A stretch of DNA of 64,000 nt from Dentipellis sp. KUC8613 (GCA_002286715.1 NSJX01000042.1:124001-188000); one strand, 5' to 3'. Shown: positions 1-12,891, numbered from the stretch's first letter. The notes: generated by a model from the letters alone, not told the origin. Numbers and translations are program-made.

Positions 1-915
1 TTGTCAATTCGAAGCTAGTCGTACTGGCGGTTGCTAACACCATGGATCTACCCGAGCGGGTGATGAGCGGCCGTGTCCGAAGTAGGCTTGGTGAGTTCTG
101 TGCAGATGGACCGCTCGTTGTGGACTGTCTGTGTTCACACGTACCCAGGCATGATCAGGATCAATTTTCAGCCATATACGACACCGCAGCTCGAGATGAT
201 TGTTCGCTCACGCCTCGAGGCGATGAAAGAAGGGCTCGAGGGTGACCTCCAGGACGTCATCTCTCCCGATGGAATCAAGTTTGCGGCGATGAAGGTATCG
301 AGCATCAGCGGAGATGCACGGCGGGTGTTGGACATCTGCAGGTCTTGACAGTCTCGCTTTGTTTCAGAGTGACAGCGGATGTTAACTCTTTGCTCAGGCG
401 AACAGTGGAGCTTGTGCAGCCGATGAAGCGGACCGCGCGCACAGAAGATGTGCGGGACGTCATTAAGGTCATGCAAAACAGCCCGACAGCGGCGTATCTG
501 CGGGATCTGAGCTTCCACGAACGGCTCCTGCTCGCCGCGCTTCTAAAATGCATGAAGCGAGAGGGCATCGAGGAGATCAAATGGGCGGATGTGAGTGTAG
601 CTCGTCGTTGCTCTTCATTTCCGGTCGAGTCTCACGCGCCGACGTCGCCATTAGGTACAACACCAACACTATCTGTATCTGGGAGTCCTCGCGGGTGATG
701 GGGACTCCACACGGAATCCCACCGTTGGGGAGCTCGCCTATGTTCTAGACTCGCTCCTCGCCTCAAGGGCCATCCTAATGGAGGATGGAGCGATCGCGTC
801 GAGGAAGCCGGACGGAGAGCGGCGCGTTCTCCTCAATCTGGAACAAGGCGAGGTCGAGCGTGTGCTCGGAGAAGTCGGGGGGCAGGCGTGGAAGAATGCG
901 CTGAGTGTATCATGA
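1..915 (+). CDS. ORC1: Origin recognition complex subunit 1, C-terminal part (5' end outside window)
   Basis: ORC1 is the AAA+ ATPase subunit of the nuclear origin recognition complex, which binds origins and loads MCM helicase. Exons are 1-90, 149-341, 398-590 and 655-915; the frame is continuous from base 3 and gives 244 residues. The sensor-1 segment (VLAVANTMDLPERV), an arginine-rich stretch (SGRVRSRLG) and sensor-2 (SGDARRVLDICRR) are followed by a winged-helix region (LRDLSFHERLLLAALLKCM; VGELAYVLDSLL) ending in KNALSVS. Introns are 56-64 nt with GT-AG ends. The N-terminal BAH domain and Walker A motif lie outside the window. ORC1 is preferred over CDC6 because of the order sensor-2, then VELVQPMKRTARTEDVRDVI, then winged helix. 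Confidence 0.9.
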
Positions 916-2059
916 TTCCACTGGTAAGTTCGTGCGATACGTATCTACATGCTCGGTTGATGCAGACGGCTGACTCCTGTGTCCTAGCCTCGCGGAAGCC
1001 ACGCCCCTGCGATGTCAATGATGCTCTCCCCCATTAGATTGAAAGTATGGTAGCCTGTACTAGGGTCCGGATGCGATGAACTGAGGAAGTATGATTTGAT
1101 ATTCTACCCGTTGCCGTGTTGATCACATACAAGGCTATGCCTCCTTTTTCTGGATATATGGAACTGTGAGCTGGTACATTCACCCCTTCTTTGTCCTATC
1201 GTATTGACTAATCCCTTTATCATCAAGCGACTTACATGCAGTGCGATGGCTGTGAGCGACGCATCTGACAGACACTTGTCACTGACGCGGGGCATCTTTG
1301 TTAGCCGTTAAGTTTCCCTATCTTGCATGATCGCCTCGTTGGCCTACGTTCCGTGTTCAACTTCGCCAGTTCCTTCTTCAGGGGGGTGTCTAAAGGATTC
1401 CCGTTCGAAGCGGACCAGCAATGATGCATCTTGTCACTGTCCTTCCACACTGCATTGATACATGCCGCTCGCGTGTATCGGCCCGAACGTCAAACGGATC
1501 CCGATGACATTAGGGACTCGGTCACTTTATTTTATCTTATATATCTACGTATTTATGTGGCATGCAAGTTGCAACCGCCCGGGTTCGCAGCTGAAAGTTT
1601 ACCACCGCCCGAAACGTGAGTTCTATCACTTTGTCTCAGAAACGAGGTTTGGCCTGAAGAATCCGCATCCGCATTAGCACACCTGGCCCTGACTCGCCTC
1701 GAGTTCGAACTGCTCTCTGTCGGTCTTTGAGGCCCCGGACTCGAATGTTGGCCCCGTGAACACAACTGTTACTCCTTTCAGAATGACAGGTACCGCGTTT
1801 GTCGCATCTGCCTTTTAGGCGCCTACAACCCGGCGATATCGATGCTGTGTCGCCTGGGATATTGGGCTGGTTTGGACAATCACAAGGTCAGCCGGGCGCA
1901 ATTCTGAGACTCATTATAGCGCACACAGATCTGGCATGCGCCATTACGTCTTCATGCACTTACAGGCAATAGACCACCAAGGCCTTGGCGGTGCCCTATA
2001 TTTAAGGCCGCCTTCTCGTCGCTGTTGAGAGATCGATTTCTCGCACCTCTTTCCTAGTC
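916..2059. other. Intergenic region between ORC1 and the Cys-cluster gene
   Basis: No reading frame here looks like a gene; the short ORFs lack recognisable motifs or sensible splice structure. The first part should hold the ORC1 3' untranslated region. The AT-rich tract near 1525-1560 has no repeat structure, and the last 70 bases are the core promoter of the next gene. Confidence 0.6.
1997..2005 (+). promoter_or_regulatory. TATA-box-like element
   Basis: TATATTTAA lies about 55 bp upstream of the ATG at 2060, with a pyrimidine-rich stretch (TTTCTCGCACCTCTTTCC) between it and the start codon. The layout suits a short 5' leader; the role is inferred from sequence and position only. Confidence 0.5.
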
Positions 2060-3527
2060 ATGAGCGGAAACCACGGCAGCTCCCAATGGCCCACAGGCTA
2101 CACTGGCGGGTCTCACTCTCAACAGCCTACACATGCTCAGGGATGGAGTAGGCGCAATCTGCCCATTCTTGGGTTTATTGATACTGACCGGGTAGTGCAG
2201 GTGGACACCACCCGCAGCACCACCATCAGCACCATCCTTCGCCTGACGCGTTTGCCCCTGGCATGGATTATTCACAAGGAAACGGTGAGTCATCATGGTC
2301 TGGGAGCATATGGAACTTCTGACGTCCTTCGAACAGGATCTGGCGCGTATTCTGCGATGCCTACGGGGGGTCACTCTTCCGGGCAGCACTCCCAGCAGCT
2401 TCAGACGTATGCCCCTCATGGCACAGGCCATGACGGGAACCAATACTCGCAGCAGCAGTTCTCGGAATATGGTACGCCTCGAGGCACTCATAACAGCTCC
2501 GGCTATGTGCCACCCAATGTGCCAGCGCATTCCGGCCAGAGCACCTCCTATCAAGCGGCGAACGCTCCGCAACAAGCGACAGTACCGACCCCTCACCACC
2601 ACTCGTCCTCGCATGCTTCGCACGGAAGCCATACTAGCCACTCCAGCCACGGATCGCACGGGAGCCATGCCGGCTATGGAAGCTACGGGGCGCACCCACC
2701 TCCTGGAGCGCATTCGGGGGTAGCAAGCTACGCGCACCCCCCTCCGCCCGCCCAAGGGTATGCGTCTGCTCCAGCTCAGCAGCACGATGAATGGGGCACG
2801 CCGGCACTGCAGGCGAACCAGGCGGCTTACTCTTCAGGAAGTCGCTCTGCCCGTATTACCGGCGTTCCCGTCGCGCCTGCCACGCGCGGATCCCTCTCCC
2901 CCCATTCCCCTTCTGAGCCACAGTGGTCGACATCATTGCCGCCGTCTGGTTATGGCGCGCCTACAGGTCCCGGCCACTCGTCCGTCGGTGCAGGTGTTCC
3001 CCTTGTCTCATACAGCCGACCTACGCCTCCCGTGCAATGCCGTGAGTGTCTTGCGTTGATGATCACAAGGCCATAAATCAATAACTGACCGTTCTTATCC
3101 CGATTCCAGCTCCTCCCGATGCGCGCGGCACCAACGGAGGACGACGCCACGAGGACTCATACAATCACTCGGCGCCGCCCATGGCGCGGCACAACTCGTC
3201 ACACTCGTCATCGGCGTCGTCGAGTGCCGCCGCGCCGCAGATAAGGTGCCGCATGCGTGGGTGCCAGCGTCCAGCGTATGTGGATAGGAGTACGGGTGAA
3301 CAGAAGGAGTGGTGTGGCGATGGACATCAGCTGTACGTGCCTGTTTCCCAGCGTCTTCCGCCGGGGCGCCAGCTGATCTCGAGATTGCATCGTGTAGGGA
3401 AGCCGTGGCTTCGCGCATGGTTCCGCCCTGCGTCGAGTGCAGGGCATACCCGCAGCGACTGAACAGTCAATACTGCTCCATCGTCTGCGAGTCGAAGGCG
3501 TACAGCTACAGCCAGCCACGCTACTGA
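2060..3527 (+). CDS. Low-complexity Ser/His/Gly/Pro-rich protein with C-terminal cysteine cluster
   Basis: Function unknown. Exons 2060-2147, 2201-2284, 2337-3041, 3110-3332 and 3398-3527 give 409 residues in one frame. About the first 300 residues are low complexity and probably disordered (GGSHSQQPTHAQG; HASHGSHTSHSSHGSHGSH). The last ~75 residues are different: C-x-MRGCQRPAYVD, EWCGDGHQL, PPCVECRAYP and SQYCSIVCESKAY, a spaced set of Cys/His residues that looks like a small zinc-binding module. The terminal exons only become continuous after splicing, which supports the model. Proteins of this build (disordered body, Cys-rich tail) are common hypotheticals in Agaricomycetes; a nuclear or RNA-associated role would be a guess. 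Confidence 0.75.
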
Positions 3528-6500
3528 GCCTCACGCCCCTGCAGCCCTTTAGACCGAGTTTGACATTTCCGTCGAAATATGCTTTCCCGTCATCAAAATT
3601 CGCTTTCTCACTCCAATCGCTCTCCCGCCGGCGCTCTGACTTGTCTCCCCCCGCAGAACAGAACGGAGCTGCAGCTGCTGTACAGTATCCCCCCGAACTG
3701 GTTCGCTTCACCCCGCTCGTCACTTTCTTGGTCGCAGCTGCGCTCGCTATCAATCCTTATTATAGATTCTCCCGCCCTGCGTGCCATGCGCGCACATATG
3801 CATATGCTACCTATTAAGCTCTATTGTTGTCCTTCATTGCTTCTCTAAACTCGTCTAATTCCCATGTAAACGCAAACACGCTGATATACTCGATATATAT
3901 ACATCCACCGATCTATGAGACGCATGAGCGTTTGTGTCCGAGCAGCTGACACAAAAGAAGAGCTTCATTAACAAGTCATTAGTCGCCCCTGCCTGGCGCG
4001 TAAGATCGTGTTATCTCAGTTAGGCTATGCAATCACGCGCACCTGCCAGGAAGCGCTGCAGAAATTGGGTTGGAGATCCAGATAATGCTTGCGGACGTCA
4101 ACAAGGCACATGGCCGCAGCGGCGTTAGAAAAGGAGCGCTGCCTCTGACAGAACACCGAGACCGGTCTCTACCTCTGTCCAGTCATCGTGGCCGAAATCC
4201 CTCACCGGCGGAGAGCCACTGCTCGAGCCCTTTGCACCCGGGCCTCCGAGAAAATGTCGACATGTCGGGCTCCGAACATCTCGCACTTCGCGGCCTCATG
4301 TCGAAGCATCCTTCATCGAATCTGGACACGTCAGTCGTCGAGATGTCATCTGCGAGCGCGTGCGGCGGACCTTTGGGGGCATCATTCACGTCAAAGGCGT
4401 ACAGACGGGTTCCCGACATCACGCCTGCACGAGCTGCAAAATCTGAAACGCACCGCAACGAAGCGATGCCGAATAATCAGAAGCAGCCTGCGTTTGTTCA
4501 GCCTGGCGCTGGGATGGCAGAGTCCGCCTTCTTCAGACAGAGTGTTCACACACGTCGTCCTGGCGAGCCTGGAATGATACCGGGCGAGAACGGCTGGTAT
4601 GGGCGCGATTGCGAGCAGCGGTGCTATATTAGCGAGGGGCGCAATGCGGCCGACGGAACCTTGAAGCTCGAGCAATATGACCTGCTGTGGTTAGAAGAAG
4701 GAGCGCAGTGTCAGCCCGGGCCGCGCAGCGCAGCGCGGACGGTGGAGGGCAATCAGGGGAGGAATTGGCAATCAGCCTGTGAACCTTTGCTGCCCTGCCG
4801 GCATATGTAACACCGTCCCAGATGATCCATTCCGCGCTCTCTTCTGCTTCTGCAGTCAGACCTTGCGAACGCAGCCTTATTGCATATTGCCTTGATACGG
4901 AACAACCTAGGCATGAATTACGTTGATGGGATCTGGCTGAGCAGCGACCACGGAGCGCCTGCATGCAGAGCGCGCTAGGCGAGTGGCAGTTTGAGGGGCG
5001 GTTGACAGGAAGGAGCGGCTGGATGAGCGCATTATTTACCGAAAGGGACGACGCGTCAGCGTACGCGAACGCGTTCGTGGCTTCGCGAATGCGAACGTAA
5101 GGGACTGAAGGCCGCACATCGCGCGACCCAGGCGACTCCTTTGCACGACGGTGTACGTACACGCACCGGCGTGGTTCATCCTCCATCTGGAACGGAGCTC
5201 CATGTTCAATTGTCTCGAGATCGGGGGAGCAAGGCAGCGGGGGAACACGACGCACAAAGCAATGTTCCTGCGTGGGCAATGCAGTTGCAAATAGGGCGCC
5301 CCTCTCCACGACCCGGATAGCATCTGCCTGCAAAGGAAGGGGTCCATTGGGCCACGGTGTTCCTATTCAATGCAGATCAGCCAGACGGATACGTACGCGT
5401 CGACGCTGCATAATATTAGCGCCAGAGCAAAGGCTGAGAAGGACACCAGATCCGAGCCCGAGGGCGCCAGGGTCGCCTCGTGCCGCTCCTCGATCTGTCC
5501 GGTCCCTCATCCTCAATGAACTTCGCTTCGATCTCGATGCAGATCTGGCTTGTCAGCGAGAACGTGACTGTAGGGGCGCTAGGCAACAGCCGAGGGAGAG
5601 GCACGAGGCGCAGAAGCCTCCGGCGTCGACGTCAGTGCTTGGGATTCGGGGTTCGCAAGTCGCGTTCGTGGGTCGTGGTTCGCGTCGGCAATTCCGATCG
5701 CAAGGGCTCGTGTCGCGGGGGCAATTGGATAAGGTTCCGGGCCCGGAACATGCGTGCTTTAGGAAGCTGCTATCAAGAAAGACACAGGGCGCGCTCAGGC
5801 TGGCAGCTGGACAAGTGCATGGCATGCCGCATGCATCTGAGGGGCGGAAGGCGAAAGTCAGCGGCTGCACGAGGTGCTGGGAATGGCGGATGCTGTGGGC
5901 GTCATCGCAGGCTGGGTTCTCCATATTGCAATTCGGATCGATTCCGCGGGGAAGGACGATGGCAGTGGCGTCGTCGTGATGAACAGATGGCGCTTGGGCT
6001 CTGGCGATACACTTCGGAACATAGACACGAGGTGGTGGGGGCGAGATAGATGATATGGGGTCAGGACAGGGTGGGTATCAAGCGGAGTGCGGAACCGCGC
6101 TTCCATGCTTGAAGGGGATATCGTTATTGCACAGCAGGCAACGCACGGTCCAGCAGAGGAAACCTGGGAAAGGACCATTATGTCTGTCAGATTGGCTTCA
6201 CATGACAAACGCTGACTAGGACCGCTGGACTGCTATGCAGTCATGACAACGGACTGCGGACGGCTATTGCTGGTCGCGCGATATCAAAGATTGCACGGAC
6301 GAACAGAGCAGGTATCTGGATGGTAATCACTATCATTGCGGTAAGACACGTTCCACGATACCCTTCGCTGAAAACGCAGCTAGATCACGGAGCGCGCGAA
6401 TCGTGCAAAGGCGTGGTGGCGATTGTTTTAGCGTCAATCGGGAGGACGGTCGACGCTTCGCTACGACCGCAGATCTTGCAACTACGCACAACGGGGATGA

Positions 6501-8076
6501 TGATGAGGAAGCGGACCAACGACGTGGCGGGCAGCGGCGATGGCGCAAGGCACCTGCAGCTTGAGGCGAAACGCCGCCGTCCCCGCACACGCCGTCGGCC
6601 GGGCCGTCGTCGTCGTCCGTGTCGAATCGCAGCGATGGTGGTTAGTGAGAGTCCGAGGGAGATGAAGAACTAATAGAATATTAGGTGTGGTGGTGGCGGC
6701 CTGCCGTAATTTCATGCTGAGATCGTAGGCGCGAATTCTGATCAGCACGAGCTTTTTTAGAGAGCCCGATGAACCGCTTACTTGGATGACATCGGTATCA
6801 ACTAGCTCAAAAACCAGCGCGTTGTCAAAATGACGTCCTGAAAGCATAGTCTGCTTGTCAGGTGAGTTAGAAGCCGCTCTACGGGCTTTTGTAGGGGAAC
6901 TTGATTCTTCCAAGATTGAATCAAGACAACGCGACAAACAAGCACTTCCGAATACCGGATGCACGGGTAGAGAATATCTAGCGCACAGGTACTCATCTGA
7001 CCGTCTATTCCGTCATCCTGCCTAACGCGCAGGGTGTTTGTAACAGCCTGGGGTCTTCGTCCAAAACACGACATGCATCCTTGTTCATTGGAGATTTTGC
7101 AAAGTGCGGCAGATGGGTACGGTTTCTCGATAGATTTATGAGCCCCTTCCATATTCGGCGTGATGCTCGTAGAAGGGTGACTTTCATGCTGGTCATGGTA
7201 GTGGTACAACGGTACGTGTAAATGACCGATAAAACCTGAATATTCAGCGTGGGCGACTTCACGTGATTTCTCGGCCGGGCACATGTGGAAACGCGACGCG
7301 ACGCGTCGCGTGTGCACAAGTGCACGTCCGGTCAGCGTCACTTGCGAATGAGAATGGTGATATCCTAGGATATCCTAGACATTCTCAATATCTGGTGACT
7401 TCGACGCATATTGAACTCTCTAATATCGACATCTTCCGCTAGATAGAAAGAAGTCTTTACGCGTGACCTGCATACCTGGTGGAGGACCCGCGAGTCCTCT
7501 AAAAAAAGAGTCAAATGGACTTGCGCTTTGAGTTGTAAGGAGAGAGATTACGGGCTGGTTCATGTAGCATCGATATCCGCGATACCATAAGCGAAGCTAT
7601 TCAATTGATAACATACACTGGCGTGTCCGACTGGCTGGGCCCTGCACTGAACTGCAGCTTTATAGCGACTGACACTGTGCTTTGAGGCGATCCGTCAACA
7701 ATGCTGCCGCAGCTGTACACCCAGGACAAGTAATGTCTCACAAGAAGATCAGTGGGTTCTGGCGGGTTGAATTCATGACAATGGAACGTTCATGCTGAAA
7801 GCCCGCGCTTGTGGAGATGCCGAGCCCGTTCAAAGCTTGGCGGCCGTGCTGTCTCGTATCGAGGTAACATTCTTGCCATTGTATGCCCCTGAGCTGCGGC
7901 ACGGAGGGGCTCAAAGAGCTGGCTCGAGGGCAGGAAGAGTGGCCGGACGCGGTCATGTGACGGGAGAGTGCTTACATAAACAAAAGGGCGGAGTGTTTGT
8001 GCGGTGTTTATGCTGAACCCGCTCTCCGTTGCTTGTCCTCGCTGTCCACAATCTACTTCCCTCAAAACGCAACACC
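3528..8076. other. Long region without a supportable gene
   Basis: 4.5 kb with only scattered ORFs. The longest (4070-4810 on +, 4629-5333 on -, 5553-5924 on -) show no motif, no plausible intron chain and no protein-like composition. No terminal inverted repeat, poly-A tail or long direct repeat was seen. The first ~300 bases should be the 3' end of the preceding gene; bases 7900-8076 should carry the promoter and leader of the next gene. A highly decayed element cannot be excluded by eye. Confidence 0.5.
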
Positions 8077-11000
8077 ATGGCCGACTCTGTGAGTTTCTTT
8101 CCCCTTGCTCCTCGCCATGAAGCCCTATCTGAAGCGCCAGATTCCAAAGAACTACTACAACCGCTCTCGCCAATCCATTGTCGACATTGACCGCGAGCTC
8201 CATGCCATCTTCTCTACACATCCCGCTTCCTACACCAATCCCGACGGACAACCCGTTTTACCCGCAAAGCATCTTTCTGATGTCTTCAAGACCTATCGAC
8301 AGTCGTACGGAATCGAGCTGCTGAGCGAGGACGAACTCGCGATGCTGCAGCAACTCATCGAGAGTGCGGAAGGACTTGAAGCCACTCCCCAAACTCTGCT
8401 CGGCCTCGTTGCAATGCGTAGCTCGAACAGCCCTCCAGCCACGAACGCCGACGCCGACTCCGACTTCGAATCGCCGCACGAGTACTCGGACCACGAGCCA
8501 GAGCCCGACGCATCACTGGACGACTGGGACCGCGACGCGTTCCAAGGCCGCCGATCCCGTTCATCGAGCGTCGGATCCAGCGGAACCGCGTACCGGCCCT
8601 CGACATCCAGCCGTCCGCCGAGTCGTCCGCCCAGCCGAGGGCCGCCAGTGCCTCCGAAGACGCCGGGTCCTTTTGATAGCCAAAAGAGGCAACGCTCAAC
8701 TCCTTTGGCCGCTCCGTCGAGTTGGACACGTCCCGTCGCGCCCAGTCGTCGAAAGAGTGATGCCAGCCAACATGGTCGCGCGATGAGTGATTCAGAGGCA
8801 CGTCCTTTTTGTTATGCGCCTCCCTTCTCGCTCACGCCACTTATTGTGTTACCGCCTCGGTACTAATGCCTGTCTCATCCGTCCTATATAGCAATCCCTC
8901 GGCAAGGGTCGCTCCTCACACAGCCGCTCCCGCGCGCCCTCGAACCCCTCAACGCCCGCCCACAGCAACGCCATCTCCCCCAACGGCAGTTTCGCCATCT
9001 CCCCTCCGACGGGCCGCACCTCACGACCACACTCGCGCGCGCAGAGCCAGCCGCAAGGGCACTTCAACAACCATCTCAGCCCGGGTGAACGCAGCTCGCC
9101 ACCAGGACGCCACTCGCCTGCCCACCTCGACCTTTCGCAAGCCATGTATGACTCATTCGAGGGCGAGCTCAACTCGCTGCCGATGCCTTCCCTGTCCCCG
9201 CACAGCTCGGACGACTCTGACGAGGACGAGTCTGCGCTGGGTCTCGTCATGGACCGCTCTGCTGCCTCCTCGACAGCTTCGATGGAACCCTTGGAACGTC
9301 TCGAGGCGCTGCAACGCGCCAACACCGACCTGGGAAAGAAGCTCGTGGAATCAGAGAGGATCCTCCAGAGGCGCATGACCGATCATGAAGCTGAGCTCGA
9401 GGACATGCAGATCCGTCTCGAAGAGACGCGTACGGAACTCGCGCTTGCAAAACGCGAGGAGAAGGAACTGCGAGGCAAGGAGGTAGGTTGTTATATTTAT
9501 TTCTCCAACGTGTGCTAACGTTCCGTGCAGCGCCAGAATGGACAGCAGATCGCGGCTCTTGAGGCCGAGATTGCCAAGGTCCAGCGCAGCCTTGAGAGTT
9601 CGCGCTCGTCCTATCAAGCGCTTCAGCGGCAGTATGCCGAACAGCTCAGTGCGTGACATATCCATGCTCTCAAGCGTCTTTCTGACACATATATAGGCCA
9701 ATCGGAGGAACTGCGCAACAACCTGCGCCGCAAAGACCAGGAGATCAAAGACTACCGCGACGCCGCAGCCCTCCAAGCCATCGAAGCCCACAAATGGTCG
9801 AAGGAGCACGACGCCTTCATGGAGCGCATCCACACGCTCGAGGACGAGCTCGCGAGCGCCGCGCAGACGCACGCGAGCCTCGACGAGCAGAAGCAGGAGA
9901 ACCTGATGCTGAAGGAGACGATCGACCGCATGCGCTTCGACATGGACGAGCTCCGTGGCTCGTTGGGCAGCAATAGCGGCGACCGTACCGACAGCAGGCA
10001 GGGCTCGGTGAGCAGGAGTCTTGGCGCCGAGCTGCTGAGAGGCATGAAGGGGAAAGAATGGGAAGAGCCGGAGGAGGAAGATGTCCCGGCGAGCACGACG
10101 TTGGCTGAGCTGGGCATTGAGGAAGACGAAGACACTGAGAGCGAGGATGTCATCCAGACCATCATCACGCGCAAGAAGAGGGTGCGCTCAGTCTTCTTTA
10201 TTTTCTGGTAACCTATTGACACTTGTTGATTCCTACAGCGTGGTATGAGCCGCGCCAACAAGACTGAGACTTCCTTCACCATCGAGGACACGAAGGAGTA
10301 CGCGGACGCATACACGCAGTACGACGCGGCGCCGTTCCAGGCCAACTCGTCCATGCAGACCGACCCGGAGCCCCAATCGCCCAAGATCATCCGTGCCTCC
10401 TTCTCTACACAGACGGATCCGGAGCCCGTCACTCCGACCGCCGCAGCACAAACCCAGACCGACGAGTTCCCTGTGCCCCGCGCGCTCGTCTCAATGGAGA
10501 TCCAGACGGACGAGCCCGAGGAGCCCGAGCCCACCGCCGAGGAAGAGCAGGCGCTCGCATCGTCTTCCTCGACCGTGCAGCCGCCCACGCCGAAAGCGAA
10601 GGCCGCTGCGCTCGACGACCTCCCGCCGTCCTACACGCAGGTGGCCGCACAGCCGCTCTATCACGACCTCGCAAGCCTCCTCGACGCCGCGGACCTCACC
10701 TTCGCACACGTTTCAGACCCAACCGCGCGCCGGGAGCTGCAGGTCGCAGCCGAGACGCTCCGCCGGCTGCACAAGGGCGTGCGCGTGCCCGTCTCGGGGC
10801 ACACCGCCGCCGGCACCGGCGCGCCCGTGTCGGCGGAGGCGGCGGAGGAGTGGCGCGCGCTCAAGGAGGAGCTCGGCGTCGAGTGCGCCGTCATCGAGCG
10901 CATGCTCGAGTCGGCGTCCGCGCGCCCGCGCAAGGAGCGCCGCCGGAGCCGCTTCTTCAACATCTACAACACGTACGTGTACGGCGCGGGCGACGCGGGC

Positions 11001-11294
11001 GCGGCGGGCCCCCCGAGCCCGAGCTGGGCGGGCGGCGTCGGGACGCATCTGCTGGTGTGCCTCGGCGCGTCGGTCGCGGTGTTCTGCGCGATGAGCCCGT
11101 TCCTCGCGCACCATTATACGGTGCCCGGCGGCCCGACGTACTACGACCGTGCGGCGTGGACGAGCTTCAACTCGATGCATGTCGCCGGCGAGGGCTTTGC
11201 GGGCGCGGGCGATGCGGGGACGGCGGTTGTTTGGGACTTCTTGGGGCGGGTGGGAGGGGGCGCTGCGAGGGCCGTGCGGGGGTGGCCGACGTGA
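8077..11294 (+). CDS. Tail-anchored coiled-coil protein with four LC8-like TQT motifs
   Basis: Preferred exons are 8077-8088, 8123-8797, 8892-9482, 9531-9648, 9697-10181 and 10239-11294 (about 978 residues). The order is: conserved N-terminus (YLKRQIPKNYYNRSRQ), acidic and Ser/Pro-rich linkers, a coiled coil (about residues 395-600), then four QTD motifs (QTDPEP, STQTDPEP, TQTDEFP, IQTDEPEEPEP) spaced 18, 15 and 16 residues apart. A basic stretch (RPRKERRRSRFFNIYNTYVY) and one membrane segment (HLLVCLGASVAVFCAMSPFL) follow, with a ~60-residue tail containing GGPTYYDRAAWTSFNSM. TQT-type motifs are known dynein light chain (LC8) ligands. A membrane-anchored dynein adaptor, perhaps KASH-like, is inference. 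Two boundaries are unsure: the first intron (34, 46 or 52 nt, or a start at 8117) and the second, best read as GC-AG (GAG|GCACGT). Confidence 0.75.
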
Positions 11295-12190
11295 GGTGCG
11301 TTTCTTTCGTTTTCGAGTTCTGGTTTCTGGTTTCGAAGTTGCTGACGGATTTTTTTTTCGGGTCCGTGCAGGAGATGTAGAATGCTCGCCCGCGACCGAT
11401 ACCATACGACACGTGAGGTAATCCACACATTGCAATAATTGGCACGCTGTGTATATGCTACCGCTACCCTTTCCTGCCGTACGCGTACGCTCTCTAATCT
11501 CTCATGCTCTGATACCCGCACATCACATATCCACACCCGCATCCACATCCACATCCATCCACACCACCACATGACCTTTTTATTTCCCTATCTCTATTTG
11601 CTTGCGCACAGGCCGAGTAAAAATTGCTAGAACATGTACATGCCCCCCCTTTTTATGCCGCGACCGGGCCTTGCGTTGTCTCCCCCGCGCGTCTATACGT
11701 CCACTCGTTAGTATTTGCTACGTTCCGTTTCCTGACTTCTATGCTGTCTATTTATCCCTCTTTCCCTCTTCCCTCGTTCCGCTGCCTCGAGCTCTATCAT
11801 TCTCCTTCCCTCTTTGTTCCCTGCCTATTCCTATCGTTCATGACCCGGAGTGTGCCAACAGTGACATGCTTCATGCACCACCACTCTGTAAATTATACAC
11901 ATGTGTACAATATACCACCATCGATATCTGCTCGCTTACAGTCCCAGCTTGCCGTTCAGCTTCAGCGCACGAATCGACATTGCAAACTTTAATTCGGACT
12001 GACCAAAATAAACAGTTTCGCGCCAGGTCGTACTTTTCTTCGACTCGTCTTACGGGCTCACAGCAGGATCCCAATCGAGTCGTCTATTTATTCACATCTG
12101 ACACCAGCAGCTACAGGCTGCGGCGGGGAATCGGCAATCGGCAATCCGTACTCGTACTCGTACTGTCCGTGTGCAGGCGGGGCTCGGGCT

Positions 12191-12219
12191 GTATGTATGT
12201 ATGTATGTATGTATGTATG
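12191..12219. repeat. Tetranucleotide microsatellite (GTAT)7
   Basis: Seven perfect GTAT units plus one base, in the convergent intergenic region, followed by a G-rich stretch (GGTGGGTGGGTAG). Seen directly; likely length-polymorphic between strains. Confidence 0.95.
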
Positions 12220-12450
12220 GTGGGTGGGTAGATCACAACTGACAACACGACACGACACAACATCAACGGACGCGAAGGCAATAAAAAGAGGTGGAATGGG
12301 GTGCGGTGGTTGGGTGGTGGGGTGGGGGCTATTAGTACAGCGCGGAGAAGAGAAGAGAAGGGTGAAGGAGATGCGAGTGCGGAGAAGAAGAAGGGGGAGT
12401 AGGGAGTAGAAGGGAGAGGGAGCATCGGGCCCCGGGTAGCGGGAAGTGGC

Positions 12451-12485
12451 GAATGGTGAACGGTGAACGGTGAATGGTGAACAGT
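12451..12485. repeat. Short tandem repeat, five units of GAAYGGT-like heptamer
   Basis: Units read GAATGGT, GAACGGT, GAACGGT, GAATGGT, GAACAGT. Noncoding, 3' side of the kinase gene. Seen directly; no function suggested. Confidence 0.85.
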
Positions 12486-12891
12486 GAGGGCGGCGAGCAA
12501 CGGGCGGGGTGAGCAGGGCAAGGCGGGAGAGGGGATCAGGATCGAGACGGGAACCTCGAATGGCAGGAGTAGAGGCAGTGGGAGGAAGCAGAAAGAAACA
12601 GCGAGAGCAGCAAGGCCGGAGAGGGGTATGTATGCGCGGAGACAGAAAGGATCAGATGGGCCGGCAAATGAGATATATGCATGTGGTGTGGTGATGTCCG
12701 TCTTCTAAGGAGTTGTGAGCACGCACCCGACGGCAAAAGTGGCAGAGCGGAAAGTAAGTAGAAGAAAGTGGAAACGTAGAGTTGAGAATGGTGAAGGAAG
12801 TGAAAGGGACAATGGAAACGGAAAGAGAAAACGGGGTGCAAACATCGAACAATAGGAATAGGATGGATCGATGCGCCACGCTCGCGCTCTA

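Larger units (their letters stand above)
11295..12891. other. Convergent intergenic region
   Basis: Lies between the 3' ends of the coiled-coil gene (+) and the kinase gene (-). It is pyrimidine-rich (11500-11850), then purine-rich (12260-12850), which fits two converging 3' untranslated regions. It holds two simple repeats annotated separately. No coding potential was seen. Confidence 0.6.

Noticed and set aside
4070..4810. 246-codon plus-strand ORF
   Set aside because: No domain, biased odd composition, no splice partners and an overlapping equally open minus-strand ORF; probably chance.
4629..5333. 234-codon minus-strand ORF
   Set aside because: Arg/Ala/Ser-rich with no recognisable feature; likely chance in GC-rich sequence.
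10713..11435. 240-codon minus-strand ORF
   Set aside because: Shadow of the last exon of the coiled-coil gene.
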